Notes: generated by a model from the sequence alone, not told the origin. A stretch of DNA of 64,000 bases from Mycoplasmopsis equigenitalium (GCF_024498255.1 NZ_CP101808.1:186001-250000), one strand, 5' to 3'. Shown: positions 20,586-32,275, counted from the first letter of the stretch. Numbers and translations are program-made.

Positions 20586-23408
20586 CTAATTAAGCATCGT
20601 TTTCAAGTAAAGACCAGTAGGACTTTCTTTTATGCAAGAAATTTGTTCAGGGGTGCCTGAAGCAATAATTTTTCCGCCACTTACGCCACCTTCTGGACCT
20701 AGCTCAATTAAATAATCACAACCTTTCAAGACATCAAGGTTATGTTCGATGACAATGACGCTATCACCATTGTCAACGATGCGGTTTAAAACCGCTACCA
20801 AATTACGAACATCGTAACTGTGCAATCCAGTGGTTGGTTCATCTAAAACATAGAGAGTACGACCTGTTGCTGGTTTTAAAAGATATGTTGCTAATTTAAT
20901 TCTTTGTGCTTCACCACCAGAAAGAGTGGTTGATGATTGCCCTAGTTTTATATACCCTAATCCCACATCTTTTAGTGTTTGTAGTTTTGACTTAATTGCT
21001 GGTTGATTAGCAAAAAGTAAATAGGCTTTATCAACCGTCATATCTAAAACATCAAAAATACTATTACCTTTATAAAGTACTTCAAGTGTCTCGAGATCAT
21101 AACGTTTACCTTGACAATCATCGCACTCAACATAGACATCGGGTAGGAAGTGCATTTCAATTTTAATTACCCCATCACCAGTACATTTTTCGCATCGTCC
21201 ACCTTCAACATTAAAACTAAAATGTGACTTGGTAAACCCTTTTGTTTTAGCGTCGCTTGTATTGGCAAAAACTTCACGAATGTCATCGAAGACTTTGGTA
21301 TAAGTAGCAGGGTTTGAACGTGGCGTACGGCCAATTGGTGATTGGTCAATATCTATCAATTTATCAATAAATTCAACATTTTCTATTGAATTATGTTCAC
21401 CAGGCATTTCGTGATTAAGGTGTAATTTTTCTTTAATACTATTGACTAAGATTTTGTTGATGAGAGTTGATTTACCACTACCACTAACTCCGCATACGCC
21501 AATCAATTTTCCCAGCGGAATTTTAACATCGATGTTTTTTAAATTGTTTTCCTTAGCGCCTTTAATGGTTAAAACTTTGCCATTTCCCGAGCGGCGAAAA
21601 CTAGGAATTTTGATTTCTTCCTTTTTGCTTAAAAATTGACCAGTAATTGATTCGGGTGTATTTTTAATATCTTCAAGAGTTCCTTGGGCAATAATTTTAC
21701 CGCCGTTCTCGCCGGCAAAAGGGCCGATATCAACAATATGATCTGCTTGAGTAATAGTGTCTTCATCATGTTCGACAACAATTAATGTATTGCCTATTTC
21801 GACCATTTGTTTTAGTGAGTTAAGCAGTTTTTGATTATCCTTTTGGTGCAAACCAATTGAAGGTTCATCTAACACGTATAACACACCGGTTAAGTTAGTT
21901 CCAATTTGTGTAGCGAGGCGGATACGCTGTGACTCGCCACCACTAAGCGACTCGGCTTTACGATTAAGAGTTAAATAGCCTAAACCTACATTTTTTAAAA
22001 ATAATAAACGGTTGGTAATTTCAGTTAAAACTAAATTTGATATTTCAATTTCCGTTTCACTTAGATTGATGTTAGTAACAAAAGTATATAAATCATCAAT
22101 ACTTAACTTAACTAAATCATTAATATTTTTGTCTTCAATATAAACGGCAAGGGCGTGTTTATTTAGCCGTTTGCCATTACATTCGCGACAATTAACTTCC
22201 ATCATATATTTGTTTAATCATTTACGAATTCCTGAACTAGTTGTATCCATAAAAAGGCGTTCAATTTTTGGAATTAAACCTTCAATTTTCTTTTGTCGTT
22301 TATAAACGTTATGTGTTGCCGATTTAATGGTGTAGCTAAGTTCTTCTTCAGAACCATATTTGATAATATCAAGTTCGGCATTAGTAAGGCGATTAATCGG
22401 CAAGTCTAAGTTGATGTTGTATGCTTGTAAAAGAATTTGGAATTCTTGTCATTCAATATTAGTATCATTTCTAGCCTTATAGTAATCGATTCCCCCTTCA
22501 CGAATTGTCATAAAATCATTGGGAACAATCGCTTTTCAGTTGGCACGTAGCTCAACCCCCAAGCCCTTACATTTTTGACACATTCCATAAGGTGCGTTAA
22601 AAGAAAAAAGTTTTGGTTCAATTGCCATCATTTCAAAATCATTGTGAATACACGAGTGGAGCTTTGAAAAGATTTTGTCTTCGTTGTCGCCGATGACACG
22701 AATTTTTAAAATATCTTTCCCGTATTCGAGAGCAACTTTAATACTTTCAAAAATACGTGAACGATTTTCTTCATTAATTACTACCCGGTCGATAACGATG
22801 TCAATATCATGTTTTTTATTTTTATCAAGTTTAATTTCCTCTTCTAAAAGATAAGTTTGTTTATCAATATCTACCCGGACAAACCCTTGTTTTCTTAGTT
22901 TCTCTAAAAGTACACTATGTGTTCCTTTTTCGCCACTAATTACAGGAGCAAGAACAATCATTTTACTGTTTTCGGGGTAACTAAAAATTGCATCGAAAAT
23001 ATCTTTATTTGTTTTTCCGGCAATTGGTATTTTATGGTTTGGACAATATGGTTTACCAATGCGAGCATATAAAAGACGTAAAAAATCATAAATCTCTGTT
23101 GTTGTCGCCACGGTTGAACGTGGATTATTGTGCGTTGTCTTTTGTTCTATTGCGATTGAAGGAGAAAGTCCTTCAATGCTATCAACATTTGGTTTGCTGG
23201 TACCACCCAAAAAATTTCGTGCGTATGTGCTAAGTGAATCGATATAACGGCGGCGACCTTCCTCGTAAATAGTGTTAAAAGCAAGCGAAGATTTTCCGCT
23301 GCCACTAAGTCCTGTAAAAACAATTAATTTATTTTTTGGTAATTCAAGTGAAACATTTTTTAAATTATTTTCCTTAGCACCTTTAATAATGATTTTTTCT
23401 TTACTCAT
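20586..23408 (-). CDS. uvrA: Excinuclease ABC subunit A
   Basis: 940 residues, the usual length. Damage recognition in nucleotide excision repair. Two ABC ATPase modules: the first Walker A is [13 protein letters not shown] (about residue 35) with [13 protein letters not shown]. The second is [16 protein letters not shown], with signature [12 protein letters not shown] and Walker [13 protein letters not shown]. The zinc-binding cysteines CQKCKG and CEKCTGDG...CDDCQGKR are present. Three TGA codons encode Trp. The start is supported by AGAGG. Confidence 0.96.
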
Positions 23409-23585
23409 ATTGCCTCTTTTGTCTAATTAAAGTATATGCTAATAATGATTATTTACAAAGTAAAAAACAAGTTTATGTTTTGATATATACTGATACATTT
23501 TACCATTAAGCCTCTAGTAATTTAAAAATAAATGTGGTTTTAAGTTGGAAATAGTTATCGCAAAAACAGCGCTTTTGATATTTAT

Positions 23586-23591
23586 TATAAT
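23586..23591 (+). promoter_or_regulatory. -10 box of adh
   Basis: TATAAT about 60 bases before the adh ATG, leaving a leader of roughly 50 nt that contains an 8-bp palindrome. The rest of 23409-23585 shows nothing I can name. Confidence 0.5.
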
Positions 23592-23610
23592 AAAACAATT
23601 AAAATATATA

Positions 23611-23630
23611 TAGACCTAAGAATAGGTCTA
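23611..23630 (+). promoter_or_regulatory. Perfect inverted repeat in the adh leader
   Basis: TAGACCTA and TAGGTCTA flank AGAA, a perfect 8-bp stem with a four-base loop ending just before the ribosome-binding site (AACGAAAGG). It is too close to the start codon, and lacks a T tract, to be a terminator. It could be an operator for a repressor or an mRNA stability or translation element. Confidence 0.5.
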
Positions 23631-23651
23631 AACGAAAGGTAAAATTAAAAA

Positions 23652-24710
23652 ATGAGTATTCCAAAGAAAATGAAGGCATTCGTTGTTGAATCGCCAAAAA
23701 ACTGAAGCGTAAAAGAAGTTTCAGTTCCAAAACCTAAGATGAAAGAAGTTTTAATCCAAATGGAAACATCAGGTATTTGTCATACTGATTTACATGCTGC
23801 TAATTATGACTGATTAGTTGAACCAAAATATCCACTTATTCCTGGTCACGAAGGAATTGGTAAAGTTGTTGCACTTGGAGAAGGATGCAGCCGCTTAAAA
23901 GTTGGTGATCGTGTTTGTTTAGCATGATTACACGATGCTTGTGGTAGCTGTGAATTCTGTTTAACAGGACGTGAAACACTTTGTCCAAAGCAAAATATGT
24001 CAGCATATACTAAAGATGGATCATACGCTGAATATGCAATTGGTCATGAAGACTATGTTGGTATTGTGCCAGAAAAATTAGACTTAATTACCGGTGCGCC
24101 AGTTGTTTGTGCTGGGGTTACAACTTACAAAGCACTTAAACAAACTAAAGCAGTTCCAGGTAACTATGTTGCTGTAATTGGTGTTGGTGGTTTAGGCCAA
24201 TTAGGTATTCAATATGCTAAAGCAATGGGATTACGCCCAATCGGAATTGATATTAGTGACGATAAAGTTGAATTAGCGAAAAAATCTGGAGCAGAATTTG
24301 CGTTCAATTCAGCAAAAGATAGTAAATATATTGAAAAAGTTCTTGAAGTTACAAACGGTGGTGTACACGCTGTTATTAACACATCGGTAGCACCAGTTGC
24401 CGCTGAACAAGCTATGAACATTCTTCGTCGTGGTGGTCGTCAAGTGCTTGTTGGTTTACCAGCAAAAGACAAACTTGGTAAAGACGATATTAAAGTATCA
24501 ATTTTTTGAACAGTATTACTAGAAAGAGAATTAGCAGGTTCAATCGTTGGTACAAGACAAGACCTTGCTGAATCACTTCAATATGCTGCAGAAGGTAAGG
24601 TTAAATCAGAAGTTACTAAAGTTGTTAAACTTGATGAAGTAGCATCAATTTTTGATAAATTGCAAAAAGGCGAATTCTTAGGCCGTGCAGTTATCGACTT
24701 TAGAAAATAA
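23652..24710 (+). CDS. adh: Zinc-dependent alcohol dehydrogenase
   Basis: 352 residues, medium-chain dehydrogenase family, closest in pattern to AdhP/AdhT ethanol dehydrogenases. The catalytic zinc ligands lie in GICHTDLHA and GHEGIGKV. The structural zinc cysteines are in [15 protein letters not shown]. The Rossmann motif is [17 protein letters not shown] (about residue 175). Probably reduces acetaldehyde to ethanol and recycles NADH. The start has GAAAGG 12 bases upstream, and the transcript carries the palindrome at 23611. Monocistronic, ending at a strong terminator. Confidence 0.93.
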
Positions 24711-24715
24711 TACAT

Positions 24716-24758
24716 AAAAAATCAAGCAAATTCGCAAGCGAAAAGCTTGATTTTTCTT
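24716..24758 (+). terminator. Terminator after adh
   Basis: AAATCAAGC pairs with GCTTGATTT. A nested TTCG-CAAG-CGAA extends the hairpin, and a T tract follows. Confidence 0.85.
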
Positions 24759-24809
24759 TATAAAATATTGAAAATTTATTGATTTTTTAAGGTTTTTTAG
24801 TTCAGAAAA

Positions 24810-25724
24810 TTAGATCATATTTAATTTTGAAAAATCGAAATTACTGATGTTGAATTCTTGTGGCGGTTGTGCATAAAATACCTTATTTTTAGAATCGAAT
24901 GGGTCGTTAAATTCTAACTTAAATGCGTGTAGATACTGATTGAACTCACTGCCCTCATTGCCATATGTAGGATCGTTAAAAACAGGGTGTTTAATATAGC
25001 TTAAATGAACACGAATTTGGTGTGTGCGTCCAGTTTCTAAGGAGCATTTAATTAAGGCTAGTTTTTTATTATTATGTTCAAATTTTTTTAACACCTTAAT
25101 ATGGGTAATCGCTTCTTTTGCTTCAATGTTAGTAACAATCATTTTTTGCCGAGATTTTTTATCGCGACCAATCGGCAAATCAATATGATAAATATCTTGG
25201 TTTGGTCAATTTTCAACGATGGCAAGATATTCGCGTTTTACCTTGTGTTCCTTGATCATATCAGCAATCAAGTTATGGGCATTATTGTTTTTTGCTACCA
25301 GTAAAAGTCCGGTTGTATCTTTGTCAATTCGATGAACAATTCCTGGTCGCAAAAGTCCATTATTATTTGATAAATTGTTTTTAAAATAGTAAAGTAAACC
25401 ATTTACAAGCGTGTTGTTAAGATGACCTGGTGAGGGGTGAACAACAAGATTATTTGGTTTGTTGATGACAATATAATTATCATTTTGAAAAACAATTTCA
25501 AAATCAATTTTTTCTGGTTGGAGTGTGATTTCTTTATCTAGTAATTTTGTAACAGTGATTATGCTATCGAGTTTGGGAATATAGTTTGGTTTTCTAACAA
25601 TATCGCCATCACACTCAACCGCGCCTTGTTCAATTAATTCTTTAATGTCGTTTCTAGTAATATCCGAATTATCGCAAATATATTTATCGATTCGCTCTTT
25701 ATATTTAACTTGTAATTCAAGCAT
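24810..25724 (-). CDS. RluA/RluD-family pseudouridine synthase
   Basis: 304 residues. An N-terminal S4-like RNA-binding segment (MLELQVKYKERIDKYI...ITRNDIKELIEQGAV) precedes the catalytic domain. The active-site motif is HRIDKDTTGLLLVAK (about residue 130), with the catalytic aspartate. VVHPSPGH and GRTHQIRVH are further family blocks. The RluD subfamily modifies 23S rRNA helix 69, but the exact target here is not certain. The ATG overlaps the stop of the upstream membrane-protein gene (TAATG type). Confidence 0.9.
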
Positions 25725-26239
25725 TAATTTGTAGAAGTTCCTTTATCGTTGTGGTCATTATTGTTTTCAAGGGGAATTTCAACAATATTGTTTGTTTTTC
25801 CAGCAATTTGAAAAGCACCAATACTAGTAACAATTAATGAGGGAAGAATTGCAATTTCAGCAAGTGATGCCATATAGATTAGAATTGTTTCTCACACCCC
25901 AGGTTTTTCTGAGTCATAGTAAAGTAAATCAAACGCAGTTTCTTGAAAAAACATATATACGGTAAATTTAATTACACTTGAAATTGTGGCGATGATAATT
26001 CCAATTAGTACCATTGTGCAGTACTTATTAAAGAATTCGCTATATTTTTTAGATTTTACCAGTAAGACGATAGTGATTGCAGTAAGAGCAATCATTAAAG
26101 TAAAGTTAATAATTGTTGTGATTAATGAAAATTTTAGTTGACTTGAGATAATTGCGATTGGTGAAACAACCACAATTATCGATAAAATAGCGACCGTTAA
26201 AGCTAAGGTCCGGACTTGATTTGTTGATTTATTTTTCAT
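25724..26239 (-). CDS. Small four-helix membrane protein, unknown function
   Basis: 171 residues with about four hydrophobic segments: LALTVAILSIIVVVSPIAII, ITTIINFTLMIALTAITIVL, VLIGIIIATISSVIKF, and a fourth after a TGA Trp. A polar Asn/Asp/His-rich tail of about 20 residues follows. No family recognised. A minus-strand TATAAT lies nine bases before this ATG. An ATG three codons upstream (26248) directly abuts the box and is less likely. It shares a TAATG junction with the pseudouridine synthase. Confidence 0.7.
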
Positions 26240-26395
26240 AATACACATATTATATACGTATCTTTGGAACTTATTTATTTAGTCATTTTTTGTAAAATGT
26301 AGTAAAATAAATTAGTAATTTATTTACAAAGTTTTCTTTCCTTTGTTTTAATATCATATTATTGCTAGGGATAGAATGTAACACAAGGAGAAATT

Positions 26396-26662
26396 ATGTT
26401 AACAAAAGATACCAAAGCTAAACTTGTACAAAAGTTTGGTAAGGATAAAAAAAACACAGGTGCAATTGAAGTACAAATTGCACTATTAACTCAAGATATC
26501 GAGACATTAAAACCACACTTTCAAGCCAACCCAAAAGATAATCATTCTAAACGTGGTTTTATGGCTAAAATTAATAAACGTAAATCATTGCTTGCATATT
26601 TAAAAAGAACAAATTATGATTCATATGCAAAATTGATTGCTGAGTTAGGTATTAGAAAATAG
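26396..26662 (+). CDS. rpsO: Ribosomal protein S15
   Basis: 88 residues, standard length. Binds 16S rRNA in the platform. Recognised from NTGAIEVQIALLTQDIETL and HFQANPKDNHSKRGFMAKINKRKSLLAYL-type S15 blocks. AAGGAGAAATT precedes the ATG. The stop codon lies in the 5' arm of the terminator. Confidence 0.96.
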   Translation: MLTKDTKAKLVQKFGKDKKNTGAIEVQIALLTQDIETLKPHFQANPKDNHSKRGFMAKINKRKSLLAYLKRTNYDSYAKLIAELGIRK

Positions 26663-26681
26663 GCCTTTGCCTATTTTTTTA
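26655..26681 (+). terminator. Terminator of rpsO, containing its stop codon
   Basis: AAATAGGC pairs with GCCTATTT around CTTT and is followed by T residues. Confidence 0.85.
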
Positions 26682-26922
26682 ATTTTAAAATAAGGATTTT
26701 TAGTGTAAAATCAACACTTTTGTTAATTTATTTTCAAACTTATTTAATTCAATAGTTTTGTGTATGGATGTGCTGTATTGTATAAAATCAAGATGTTTTC
26801 AGTAGTGACAAACATAGATAAGAATATAGGCTTTTAAAGTTAAAAAGTGATAAAAGTATAGAAACAATTATAAAAAATGCCTCTTTTTCATATATTTTTG
26901 TTTTTTTGCGTATTTTTGTCCT

Positions 26923-26947
26923 TCAGAATACATATATAAGTAGAAGG
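26923..26947 (+). promoter_or_regulatory. Conserved upstream block of the coiled-coil genes, copy 1
   Basis: TTCAGAATACATATATAAG followed by TAGAAGG, immediately before the gene. The same block occurs at 32527-32545 and 33673-33691, there followed by TAGGAGG. It is probably promoter plus ribosome-binding site. 26682-26922 is AT-rich and shows nothing else I can name. Confidence 0.45.
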
Positions 26948-26954
26948 AAAATAA

Positions 26955-27557
26955 ATGAAGAAAATTCATGAAAAGAACATTAATAATAGTAATGGAAATA
27001 AAGAACCATTCTATAATAATGTAATAGAAGGTTCACCATAAATAACCAAGAAGGAGGAAACGACAATTTTAAAGAAATATTCAAACATAAAGATACATTA
27101 TGTTACTTTTGATGATGTTGTTGATCGTTTTTGAATAGTCAACGAAATTGCTAAAGAAAATATGATTCAAGTTACTAAAGATAAAGGTAATAAGATTCAA
27201 CAACTAGAAAACTCCATTAAATTCTTGGAAAACAAATTTGAAGTTTTTGAAGATACTTTTAATAAAAGATTCGAGAAATTAGAAAATACATTCGAAGATT
27301 TTAAAAACGTTGTTCTTGGCGCTATTAATACTATCACAACAAAAATGAACGAAGGTTTTAATGAGTTAAGTCAAAGATTAGACAAAGTTGAATAAAGACT
27401 AGACAAGGTAGAACAAAGACTAGACAAGGTAGAACAAAGACTAGACAAAGTTGAACAAAGACTAGACAAGGTAGAACAAAGACTAGATGTTTTAGAACAG
27501 GATGTTTTAATCCTTAAACAAGATGTTTCGGGTCTTAAAAAACTTCACAATTTATAG
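26955..27557 (+). pseudogene. Heptad-repeat coiled-coil protein, copy 1, two in-frame stops
   Basis: A 201-codon frame homologous throughout to the intact gene at 33706-34278 but interrupted by TAA at 27039 and TAA at 27393. Both correspond to CAA (Gln) codons in the intact copy or its repeat, so each is a single C-to-T change. The fragment 27162-27395 stays open. The 3' part holds five RLDKVE units, a 21-nt DNA repeat, then RLDVLEQ. The protein would be a cytosolic parallel coiled coil. Either a pseudogene or very recently silenced. Confidence 0.75.
27366..27486 (+). repeat. 21-nt heptad tandem repeat (RLDKVEQ), copy 1
   Basis: Five units of AGACTAGACAA(G/A)GT(A/T)GAACAA with minor variation, each encoding one coiled-coil heptad, plus a sixth diverged RLDVLEQ unit. 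The intact paralogue has four plus one, so the unit number varies. Confidence 0.8.
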
Positions 27558-27577
27558 CTAGTAAACTAGTTAAAATT

Positions 27578-27604
27578 AAAAAACCGCCAAATGTGCGGTT
27601 TTTT
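27578..27604 (+). terminator. Terminator after coiled-coil copy 1
   Basis: AAACCGC pairs with GCGGTTT and is followed by T residues. Confidence 0.75.
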
Positions 27605-27777
27605 GTTTAATAAGTTTGAATTTGTGTTGATCACATTAAGCAGCTATTAGTACTTTATAGTTATTGATTTTAGACAGTTAATAGTGCTTATAATCTTATC
27701 AATTGTATAAATAGCGTTAAATTGATTAAATAAAACAAATTTAAACTGTTTGAAAAAGTAAAGAAGAAGTTGAAAAG

Positions 27778-27820
27778 CATAAAAAAACACAAATTCAATT
27801 GAAAGTGTTGAATTTGTGTT
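27778..27820 (-). terminator. Terminator of the large surface-protein pseudogene
   Basis: A perfect 13-bp inverted repeat, AACACAAATTCAA and TTGAATTTGTGTT, with a nine-base loop and a T run on the minus strand, just past the stop at 27834. Confidence 0.85.
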
Positions 27821-27833
27821 GAAAATATATTTA

Positions 27834-30800
27834 TTATGCTTTTCCGTTTTTACGTGTTGTGGTAGCGCTTTTTGATAAATCAAAGTAGTATTCCATATAT
27901 ACTTTGTATCAATCACTATTGTATTTAACTATGGGATTATTAGCAACTTTTATAGCATTATAATCTGATAATATACTTTTGTAAATTGTTTGATTCATAT
28001 ATGTATATTTAATATTAATTCATGCTTTAATTTTATCGTACTTTCAACCTCTATTCTTATTGTATAAAATCTCAGCACTTCGAATAAACAACAACGCAGT
28101 GCCATCAAGACGATGAAAGGCATTTTTTAAATCAATAGAACGCAACCTTTTTTGTGCATAAGTATCGTATGTTATTTTATTATTATTAATATCTCTAACT
28201 AGAAGTATTGAAGGGTATTTATCTAGATTTTCTCTATAATCAAATTCATTTATTTCATACTTAGCAATCTCATATTCAACTTTTATATTTTCTGCCCCTT
28301 TAGGAAAAGAGGGTTTAGTTATGTAGTTAACTTGAAAATCATCACTTTCTCTAGGATCGGCGGAATTTGTGGCGGTATTAAAATTATCATTTAAAGCTTG
28401 AAATGTGTGGATTTCACTATTAAAAAATCCTTTTCATGCTCTTGTGGTTTTAAAGTAACCAAAATCAGATGTATCAAATAATTTATCAACAATTGGCTTA
28501 ATATCACTAGTTGGAATCTGTTTAAGCCTTTCTTGTGAAGTAAGTGAATTGCCGTTTTCGGTATAGGTTACATTATAGTAAACATCTAATAAATGATTAG
28601 TGTCATTTGCATTTTTTCGGATTAATGATACCTGGAATTTATTATCAATTGCACTGCCATCTTTATTAGTAAACAATATATCACCATTAGGTACCTGTGA
28701 AGGCAATTTTGCCCGGTAGGCTCCTTCAATCATTTCGCCGTTATTTATTAATTTAACATCGAGTTTCTTATTAATAAATTCGTTGATTTTATCTTCAAGA
28801 TATTGTTTACTTTTCTTGCTGTAAAATCCAGTCATAATGACATTAAAGACTTTTGTAGTATTACCATAAATTGCTTTTAGACTAATTGTTTTGGTACCGT
28901 TATCATCATCGTCAATAACATAAACAGCATTATTAAGTTCAAGTCTTAAGGCGCGATTATTATCGTTGATTTGGTATTTAGTTGTAATTTCTTGTGCTTT
29001 AACTTCTAGTTTTTTGGCACCATCATTAATAATTTTATTAACATCGCTGTAGGATACATCTATTGGGAATGCTTTGCTATTGTTAATTGTTGTAAACTGA
29101 TTATTTGTAAAGTTATTAACATACTCAAACAATACTCTTTCTTCAAACTGTACACTTGTAATAAAGCCGCGAACATTAACTTTTAGCGTTGCTTTGATTG
29201 TGCTATCTTGTTTTGATTTAACTTCTAAATTAACTTCTTTAACATCACCGTTAGTTGTTTGAGAAATTAGATTAATTAAAACATTATTAGCTGTTTCTTG
29301 TGCACTTAAGTCACAGTTAGTGTCGGTTTTAAGTTCTTCTTTGCTAAGGTAAGCAACCTCGCTTGCGTGTTTTGTGTTATTAAGTAAGGTTGTATAGTCT
29401 TTCTTAAAGCTATTAACAAAATCATTGATTCTTTTAACTTCGGTTTCACGACTAGTAGTAAAGCCAGTAATAGTAATGGCGTGACTACGTTCATAACCAT
29501 TAATACTTAAAGTTAAAAACACTTTTTTGGTTGCTTTGGCATCATCATTTTGAGCTTTTCTAGTTTTATCAAAATTAATATTAACTTTTGGTGTTAGGGC
29601 GCTTAAGTTAATTCCCAAATCAGTTGCTAATTCATTAACAGTTGCATAATCTACAGTGCTTGGAATTTCGTTTTGGTGTGTTTGGGTTGGATAAGTTGTT
29701 TGTAACTGATTAATAACAGCATCAAGTTGAGCGTTAGCGCGAGCACTAGGAGTTGTAAATCCTTTTGCAACAAAGAATTCATCATAGTGTTGTGTATCAA
29801 GAACAATATCAAGGCTGATAATCATTGTTCCAGCTTCGTCATTTGCTTTTTTGTTTTTAATTGTAATTAGTGCACCGTTAGCTGTTGCTAATTGTTCAAG
29901 GTTTGTTGATAAATCGGCATCAATTTCGGCAATATCGGTGTATAAATCACTTGCTTCGCTTGGTAATTTATTGGCATATTTAGTTGTTGTATACTCTTCA
30001 TTAATAGCAAGTTTGATCTTTTTAACTGTTTCATTAGTAACAACTTGGTTGGTTTTAAAGCCTTCAACTGTAATAATGATGTTGGCGCTTTCATTACCTA
30101 ATTTAACATTAAATGAAACAGTTCTAGAACCATCATCATTCGAAACTGTATAAAAACTTTCAAAGCTTACACCTGGATATTTATTTTTAATATTGGCAAA
30201 ATTAATTTGCACATCGTTAGCAAAAGCTTCAAAATTGTCGTAAGCAGATAAAGGATCGTTAGTTCCCTTATCGGTGTGATTTTTAGTTGTTTGGTTTTTG
30301 TTACCAATTTCGGCAACAATTTTTGGTAAGGTTTGCTTGTGTGATTCGTTGGCAGTTAAAAAACCTTCAACGATTACATCTTTGGTTTTTACTTGTCCAG
30401 CAATTTTAGCTTCAAGGGTTACTTGTTTGCTACCGTTTTGGGCAAAGACACCTTCATTATTTTGTGCTTTAACACCAAGCGTGATGTTAAAACGAGTCGC
30501 AAGCGAGCGTAAATTAGATTTGGTATCTTCATCAAGGCTTACAATGTCATAGTTTACAGTGCTTGGCACTTTATCACTATGATTATTGGTGTAAAGAATA
30601 TCAGGAACTTGGTCAAAGAATTGTTTAAAGATGTAATCAGCATATTCAGCATTAGTCTTAAAGTTGGTGATTTTAATTTGTTTAGTTAGCTGCGCTGAGT
30701 TTTTAGTTAAGATGATAGTAACTAGTTTAACGCCGTCTTGGTTGGTTGAGTTACCAAGGGTGATCGTAATGCCTTTAGCTTTTGCTTCTTGGTCAAAATG

Positions 30801-32082
30801 TCAGTCAAGATCACTAAATAAATCTAAGTAATCACGATAGTTGTATTCGCTAGAAAGTTTATTTGTGTGTTCGCGAGTTGCAACAGGTGAATTAAAGTTT
30901 TTCATAAATTCAGCAAGTTCGCTTTGGTTATAGTTACTTAACGAACTAAAACCATTAACCTTAAATTTAAGGGTTTTAACTGCTTTATTAAGTTTGGCAT
31001 CGATTTCGATGCTTAAACCGGTATCGCCGCTTATTTCATGACGTGGTTCACTTAAGACTAAGCTTGGGTAGTTTTCTTTAATACTTTTAATGTCATAAGC
31101 AATATCGCGAAAGATTTCATTAACTTCTAAGTATTCGTTTTGCATTACGGCTTCAGCAGTTTTGGTGCTGTAGTTAAGGGTAGAGTATGAATTACCAAAG
31201 TTTTCAAAGATCTTATTTAGTTCTGCTAAATCTTTTTGGTTTGCGACATAAAACCGCTAATTAAAAACTCAACATGTGATGCGTGATTACCCCGTGAAAT
31301 AGTTGCAGTAATTTTAAGTTGATCGGTATCATTAGTTGCAAAATTAAAGTATGGAGTTTGGGTAATGCTAAAGTTAATTCCGTTAGCAATTTCTTTAATT
31401 GGTAAGCCAGTATCTGCTTATAAATCATAATCACTAGTATACATATATTCACTAGGCACTAAATGTCCTTTGTTTTTAGTGATTATTAATTTATCATTAT
31501 TAAGCGCTTTAATCGCTTGCAAATTACCACGAAGTGTTGCCACAGCGCTAGCAACACTTAAGGCATCAAGATCGTTAGCATCAAGCTTTTTAAAACCATC
31601 AATTGTAATTGGGCTAGAGTCGACTGAGGTTCCATTTTTAGCAATTAAAGTAATGGTGGCTTGTAAGCTTCCATTTTTAGCATCAAGATTATGAATATGC
31701 GAGCTAACACTATATTCATTAGGGACAACACCAATTAACTGTAAGTCCTTATTTTGAACTGTAAAGGCTTCTTTTTCCGCTTTTTTATCAACATTTAGTG
31801 ATAAATTCTTAACAATAAGCTTCATTTTTTGTAATTGATCATCATTACTTTGTTTGTTAAGGCTTAAAAAGCAATAACAACTCCAGCAGTAATTGCGACT
31901 GGCACACCAACAGCAATTACTGAGCTGATGATTCTTTTTGTCATGCTAGGTTGTTTTTGAATTAGTTGTTGGTAAGGAGCTGCTTGGGTTTGGTATGGTT
32001 GTAAATATGTAGTAGGTTGTATTTGTGGCACATTACTTGTTACATCAATCTTTTGGTTATCTTGGTTATGTTTATTATTCAT
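27834..32082 (-). pseudogene. Very large Lipoprotein_17-type variable surface protein, frame broken
   Basis: Encodes a cytosolic N-terminus of about 50 residues rich in Gln/Pro, one membrane helix (ISSVIAVGVPVAITAGVVIAF), then about ten repeats of a roughly 75-100-residue beta domain. Most repeats end in a strand like ITVEGFKT, ITITGFTT or VNVRGFIT, the pattern of Lipoprotein_17 domains in mycoplasma variable surface proteins. There is no lipobox, so it would be anchored by the helix. Lesions: a T6-to-T5 slip at 31866-31870 ends the frame after residue 72 (the duplicate at 33225 keeps T6). There is also a TAA at 31418 and another -1 slip near 31250 (T4 after GGT). From about 31254 to 27834 the frame is intact for some 1,140 codons. 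Repaired, it would be about 1,415 residues. Confidence 0.8.
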
Positions 32083-32117
32083 TGTAGATTATTAGGTTAT
32101 AAAACCTAACCTCCTTG
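32083..32117 (-). promoter_or_regulatory. Ribosome-binding site separated from ATG by a hairpin
   Basis: On the minus strand AAGGAGG is followed directly by TTAGGTT-TTAT-AACCTAA (a perfect 7-bp stem), then TAATCTACA and the ATG of the surface protein. Linearly the spacing is 27 bases, too far for initiation. If the hairpin folds, it becomes about nine. Conserved at 33226-33260. Confidence 0.55.
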
Positions 32118-32175
32118 TTTTTATTACATAATAATTTATTATTATGCCAACTTACATTGTACTATTTTTCTCTTA

Positions 32176-32216
32176 CAAAAAAAAAAAAAAAGCAAAAAAC
32201 CCCAAAATTGCGGGGA
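32176..32216 (-). terminator. Candidate terminator with long homopolymer
   Basis: On the minus strand CCCC and GGGG flank eight bases, followed by TTTTTT, GC and a run of 15 T. The T run is 17 long in the second copy (33318-33360). It would end transcription from the paralogue remnant and shield the surface-protein promoter. Confidence 0.55.
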
Positions 32217-32275
32217 AAAAATATAAAAAATGTAAATTAAGGCGAAAGTGTTGAATTTTTGTTGAAAATTATTGA

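Noticed and set aside
421..23408. Apparent frame breaks in uvrC, nadE, valS, trxB, uvrA and others
   Set aside because: All are TGA codons at positions where homologues have Trp; the genetic code explains them.
27366..27486. Possible CRISPR array (regular 21-bp repeats)
   Set aside because: There are no spacers; the units abut directly and encode coiled-coil heptads in frame. No cas genes are present.
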